From assembly GCA_003133205.1 (NCBI GenBank), contig PKWK01000414.1:625-20359 (forward strand): a stretch of DNA of 19,735 nt. The letters are read 5' to 3'. The notes beneath the pieces are model-generated. The model was not told where the DNA came from. It saw only the letters and a list, made by a program, of their open reading frames with translations, and searched no databases. The DNA comes from Granulicella sp. (GTDB lineage: Bacteria > Acidobacteriota > Terriglobia > Terriglobales > Acidobacteriaceae). Below, one piece after another: positions 16,700-19,735 of this stretch; within the stretch, counting starts at the first letter, position 1; every line of letters begins with the position of its first letter. The position numbers were made by a program, and so were the translations under genes.

Positions 16700-17217
16700 A
16701 ACCCGACGCCACCGTAGATGCCTCGGAACTCGACATGCTGGTCATCCAGTTCGGAGACCGCACGGTCAAGGGATACGCCGAGAGAAGTCAATGGCCGCCC
16801 GCGGAGGACCTCAACTTCCATGTGGCGCCACCGGTCTTCAAGCGTCTCGGCTCCGACACCAAGGAGCAGATCCCGCTCGACGGTGTCAAAGCCATCTTTT
16901 TCGTCAAGTCCTTCGAAGGGAAGTGGCACGACGATCTGCGCTTCCACGACCATCTGCCCGCCCCGGAATGCCTCTGGGTACGCGCGACCTTCCACGATGG
17001 CGAGATTATTGAGGGCTTGATCGGCAACAACCACAACTACGTGGTCCATCCCGGCTTTTACATGTCCCCTATCGATCCCGAAGGCAACAACTGGCTCATC
17101 TACGTCCTCAAGAACAAGCTCAAGGACTTCCAGATTCTGGGCTTGCGCGCTGCTCCAAAGAACATGCGTGGTCTCAATGCAGTCAGAGCGGCCCAGGCCG
17201 AACAAGTCACTCGCTGA
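16696..17217 (+). CDS. Small uncharacterised protein coupled to prsR (DUF6982-like)
   Basis: A 173-residue cytoplasmic-looking protein without signal peptide or membrane segment. It seems built from two similar halves: VIQFGDRTVKGY (16-27) with FHVAPP and a following IPLDGVKAIFFVK, and ATFHDGEIIEGL (100-111) with FYMSPIDPEG and WLIYVLKNK. Each half looks like a small beta-barrel of SH3/Lsm type. The pattern recalls DUF6982 proteins, but I am unsure of this match. The start is set by the ATG that overlaps the prsR stop (ATGA); a frame opening at 16603 would overlap prsR by 97 bases. Tight coupling suggests it works with the regulator, perhaps as an effector-binding or protein-contact partner; that is inference. 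Confidence 0.75.
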   Translation: MKPDATVDASELDMLVIQFGDRTVKGYAERSQWPPAEDLNFHVAPPVFKRLGSDTKEQIPLDGVKAIFFVKSFEGKWHDDLRFHDHLPAPECLWVRATFHDGEIIEGLIGNNHNYVVHPGFYMSPIDPEGNNWLIYVLKNKLKDFQILGLRAAPKNMRGLNAVRAAQAEQVTR

Positions 17218-17274
17218 TCTCCCGCTCGCCAGATGCTGCGGGCTAAAGAAAGAGAAGCGCAGCGGCCTTCCGGT

Positions 17275-18507
<1,233 letters not shown>

Positions 18508-18510
18508 AAG

Positions 18511-18539
18511 TTCTCCGCCTCTAGTTTACCAGTTACACT
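18511..18539 (+). promoter_or_regulatory. Candidate tRNA promoter
   Basis: TTCTCC (18511-18516), 17 bases, then TACACT (18534-18539) would place the transcription start 1-2 bases before the mature tRNA. Consensus matches are modest (3 of 6 and 4 of 6), but spacing and position are right, and little other space is free between the tRNA and ispG. Confidence 0.3.
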
Positions 18540-18547
18540 AGCTGGAG

Positions 18548-18624
18548 GGCCCGGTAGCTCAGTTGCATAGAGCAGCGCACTCCTAACGCGAAGGTCGCAG
18601 GTTGGACTCCTGCCCGGGCCACCA
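18548..18624 (+). tRNA. tRNA-Arg (anticodon CCT), CCA encoded
   Basis: The cloverleaf folds cleanly: 7-bp acceptor GGCCCGG / CCGGGCC, D stem GCTC / GAGC, anticodon CCT at 18582-18584 in loop CTCCTAA, T stem GCAGG / CCTGC, discriminator A73 (18621) and encoded CCA. It reads AGG codons. A20 (18567) agrees with arginine identity in bacteria. Oddities: the D loop has G18-C19 and the T loop has G56, swapping the usual G19-C56 tertiary pair, and the anticodon stem has mismatches at 27-43 (G-A) and 31-39 (A-C). It may still be functional since all other stems are perfect. tRNA-Arg(CCT) genes are frequent integration sites for mobile islands. Confidence 0.93.
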
Positions 18625-18740
18625 CTAAATCAATAACTTAGAAAGACAAATGGAATAGGAGATTGAGTTCGGGGGGCTGTTCGGGGGCTGGTTTGTACGC
18701 GGATACCTGCACTTCCTGGCATCTCGTTGCATGCAGCAAT

Positions 18741-18765
18741 AGGGCCAGCCGTATGGGCTGGCCCT
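18741..18765. terminator. Strong hairpin, probable terminator
   Basis: A perfect 10-bp stem with a 5-base loop (AGGGCCAGCC, GTATG, GGCTGGCCCT) lies 26 bases past the stop of the minus-strand gene at 18792-19409 and about 115 bases past the tRNA. On the plus strand it is followed by TCTTG. It could end either transcript. Confidence 0.55.
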
Positions 18766-18791
18766 TCTTGCGCTTGCCGATCGGACTGCTC

Positions 18792-19409
18792 CTAGCCGCC
18801 TTTGGGTTTCGGGAGGGCCAGCAGTTTGGCTCTCTGCCCGGGCTTCTTTGTCCCGGCGGCCTTCTTCGGCAGATTGATCGGCGTCGGGTCATCGATATCT
18901 TTGAGGCGCATGAGCTCAGCGTGCATGACCATTGGGTGTCCCCCAAACTGCTTCGTTTTGACCCGATCCTGTCTCTTCAGCTCTTTGAATGAGCGCGGCT
19001 TGATAGAAAGAAGTAGGGCTGCGTTCGTCATGTTGTATTTCAGCAGCGGGAACATCGGTGCAGTTTCGGCTTTTGCCTGGATGGCCTTAGCATTGGCCAG
19101 GTGCGTCACCGCACGCAGGGCAGCCGCAGCCTCCCCGGCGAGAGCTTGCTGGACACCGATCTGGTAGATCGCGTGGAAGTGAGCGCGGATCAAGGCAGCC
19201 TCGCCAGCCTTCTCGAAGCAGGCACGGGCCAAGGCAGGCTCGTGATCCTTCTCGAAGCAGCCCCCTTCTCGCAGTTCTTCGGCGAATCGGGGGTTGTCGA
19301 TTTCTAGCTGGAGCTTGTTGGTGTACATGCTGGAGAACATGTCGTCGTCCAGATACAAGCGCGGGGTCATCGCAGTGAGAGCCGTGATGGACGTTTGCGG
19401 AGTCAGCAT
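18792..19409 (-). CDS. Hypothetical protein next to tRNA-Arg
   Basis: I do not recognise this 205-residue protein. It has no signal peptide, membrane segment or known motif. Residues ~50-115 are Ala-rich and helical-looking (ARACFEKAGEAALIRAHFHA), with a repeated EKDHEPALARACFEK-like rhythm; the C terminus is basic and Lys/Pro rich (PKKAAGTKKPGQRAKLLALP), which could contact nucleic acid. The start at 19409 is chosen because GGAGG lies 6 bases upstream; the frame opens earlier (19463) without a site. Its place directly beyond a tRNA-Arg gene, and its lack of link to the polysaccharide locus, suggest it may belong to an integrated element, but no integrase is seen in the window. Confidence 0.75.
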   Translation of the reverse strand: MLTPQTSITALTAMTPRLYLDDDMFSSMYTNKLQLEIDNPRFAEELREGGCFEKDHEPALARACFEKAGEAALIRAHFHAIYQIGVQQALAGEAAAALRAVTHLANAKAIQAKAETAPMFPLLKYNMTNAALLLSIKPRSFKELKRQDRVKTKQFGGHPMVMHAELMRLKDIDDPTPINLPKKAAGTKKPGQRAKLLALPKPKGG

Positions 19410-19735
19410 GGTTCGCCTCCATATTTGCACCTTATGCCTTGCGGCCTTCCCCGGTCTGAGCAATATGGACCGAACCTACGGCGGACGGTGCGATATGTGC
19501 ACCACAGGCACTCCGCCGCCGCACTTAGAGCCTCTACAGTGCGTTCGTGAACGCCGGGGCAGGGAATGACACCCCCCCGGGCATACGATTGTCGAAGGTA
19601 TCGTCAGGGCGCTGGCGAACCACGGCAACCTGATTAGCCGACCAATGCCCTAGCGGACGCCCACCCACCGATGTATTGCCTGATCTCTTCCACCCGCTGC
19701 GAGAGCTTGTCTGGACTAGGGCGTGTTCACACTAT
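19410..19735. other. Right-end stretch without a supported intact gene
   Basis: Apart from the ribosome binding site of the preceding minus-strand gene and the 30-codon reverse-transcriptase-like remnant near the edge, I see nothing recognisable. The last 20 bases (TAGGGCGTGTTCACACTA and flanks) could be one end of an insertion sequence, but its partner would be outside the window. Confidence 0.4.
19634..19726 (-). pseudogene. Possible tail remnant of a group II intron-type reverse transcriptase
   Basis: On the minus strand a 30-codon frame closed by TAA (19636-19634) reads LSQRVEEIRQYIGGW, then ASARALVG. The pattern of a basic/acidic helix followed by GW and a short hydrophobic end resembles the thumb/maturase tail of group II intron reverse transcriptases. 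A TGA at 19729-19727 interrupts the frame upstream, so if the relation is real this is a broken fragment. No intron domain V is visible downstream. The call rests on a short resemblance only. Confidence 0.2.

Overview
The window reads as a chromosomal segment of a Gram-negative, exopolysaccharide-producing bacterium, most likely an acidobacterium of the Terriglobia type. This placement is inferred from the gene content (an exosortase-linked polysaccharide locus, a PrsR-type sigma-54 regulator coupled to a small DUF6982-like protein, and an ispG of the short bacterial type) and from the moderately GC-rich coding sequence. No rRNA or other marker settles it.

Layout. 1-268 holds no recognisable gene, only a 30-bp-spaced direct repeat. 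269-2118 (minus strand) is a two-gene, translationally coupled unit: a zinc-dependent medium-chain dehydrogenase followed by a short-chain dehydrogenase, a pairing like that used for sugar-acid or polyol oxidation. 2335-6350 (minus strand) carries an exosortase, its EpsI partner and a 21-repeat TPR lipoprotein of PrsT type. A ~450-bp intergenic region (6351-6803) with periodic and palindromic repeats separates this from a divergent plus-strand operon (6804-13643). That operon encodes a Wza-like export lipoprotein, an outer-membrane barrel, a Wzz-like chain-length protein, an ExeA-like ATPase, a Wzc-like tyrosine autokinase and a polyprenyl-phosphate sugar transferase. Convergent to its end is a receiver-less sigma-54 activator (13757-14854). 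Divergent from that is a PrsR-like sigma-54 activator (15287-16699) coupled to a small internally duplicated protein (16696-17217). Next come ispG (minus), a tRNA-Arg(CCT) gene (plus), an unrecognised protein gene (minus), and a right end with a possible reverse-transcriptase tail remnant.

How it fits together. 2335-17217 looks like one functional module: assembly of a repeat-unit polysaccharide (sugar transferase), control of chain length (Wzz-like protein plus tyrosine kinase and ATPase), export (Wza-like lipoprotein plus barrel), membrane processing of PEP-CTERM proteins (exosortase, EpsI), and transcriptional control (two sigma-54 activators). This is the known exosortase A (XrtA/PEP-CTERM) type of locus. 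No PEP-CTERM substrate and no PrsK histidine kinase is visible here.

The most unusual observations are a tRNA-Arg whose near-invariant G19-C56 tertiary pair appears swapped to C19-G56, a PrsR whose receiver domain lacks the phospho-acceptor aspartate, a short-chain dehydrogenase with Arg in place of the catalytic Lys, and a 23-bp-period repeat array between the two divergent exosortase/polysaccharide operons.
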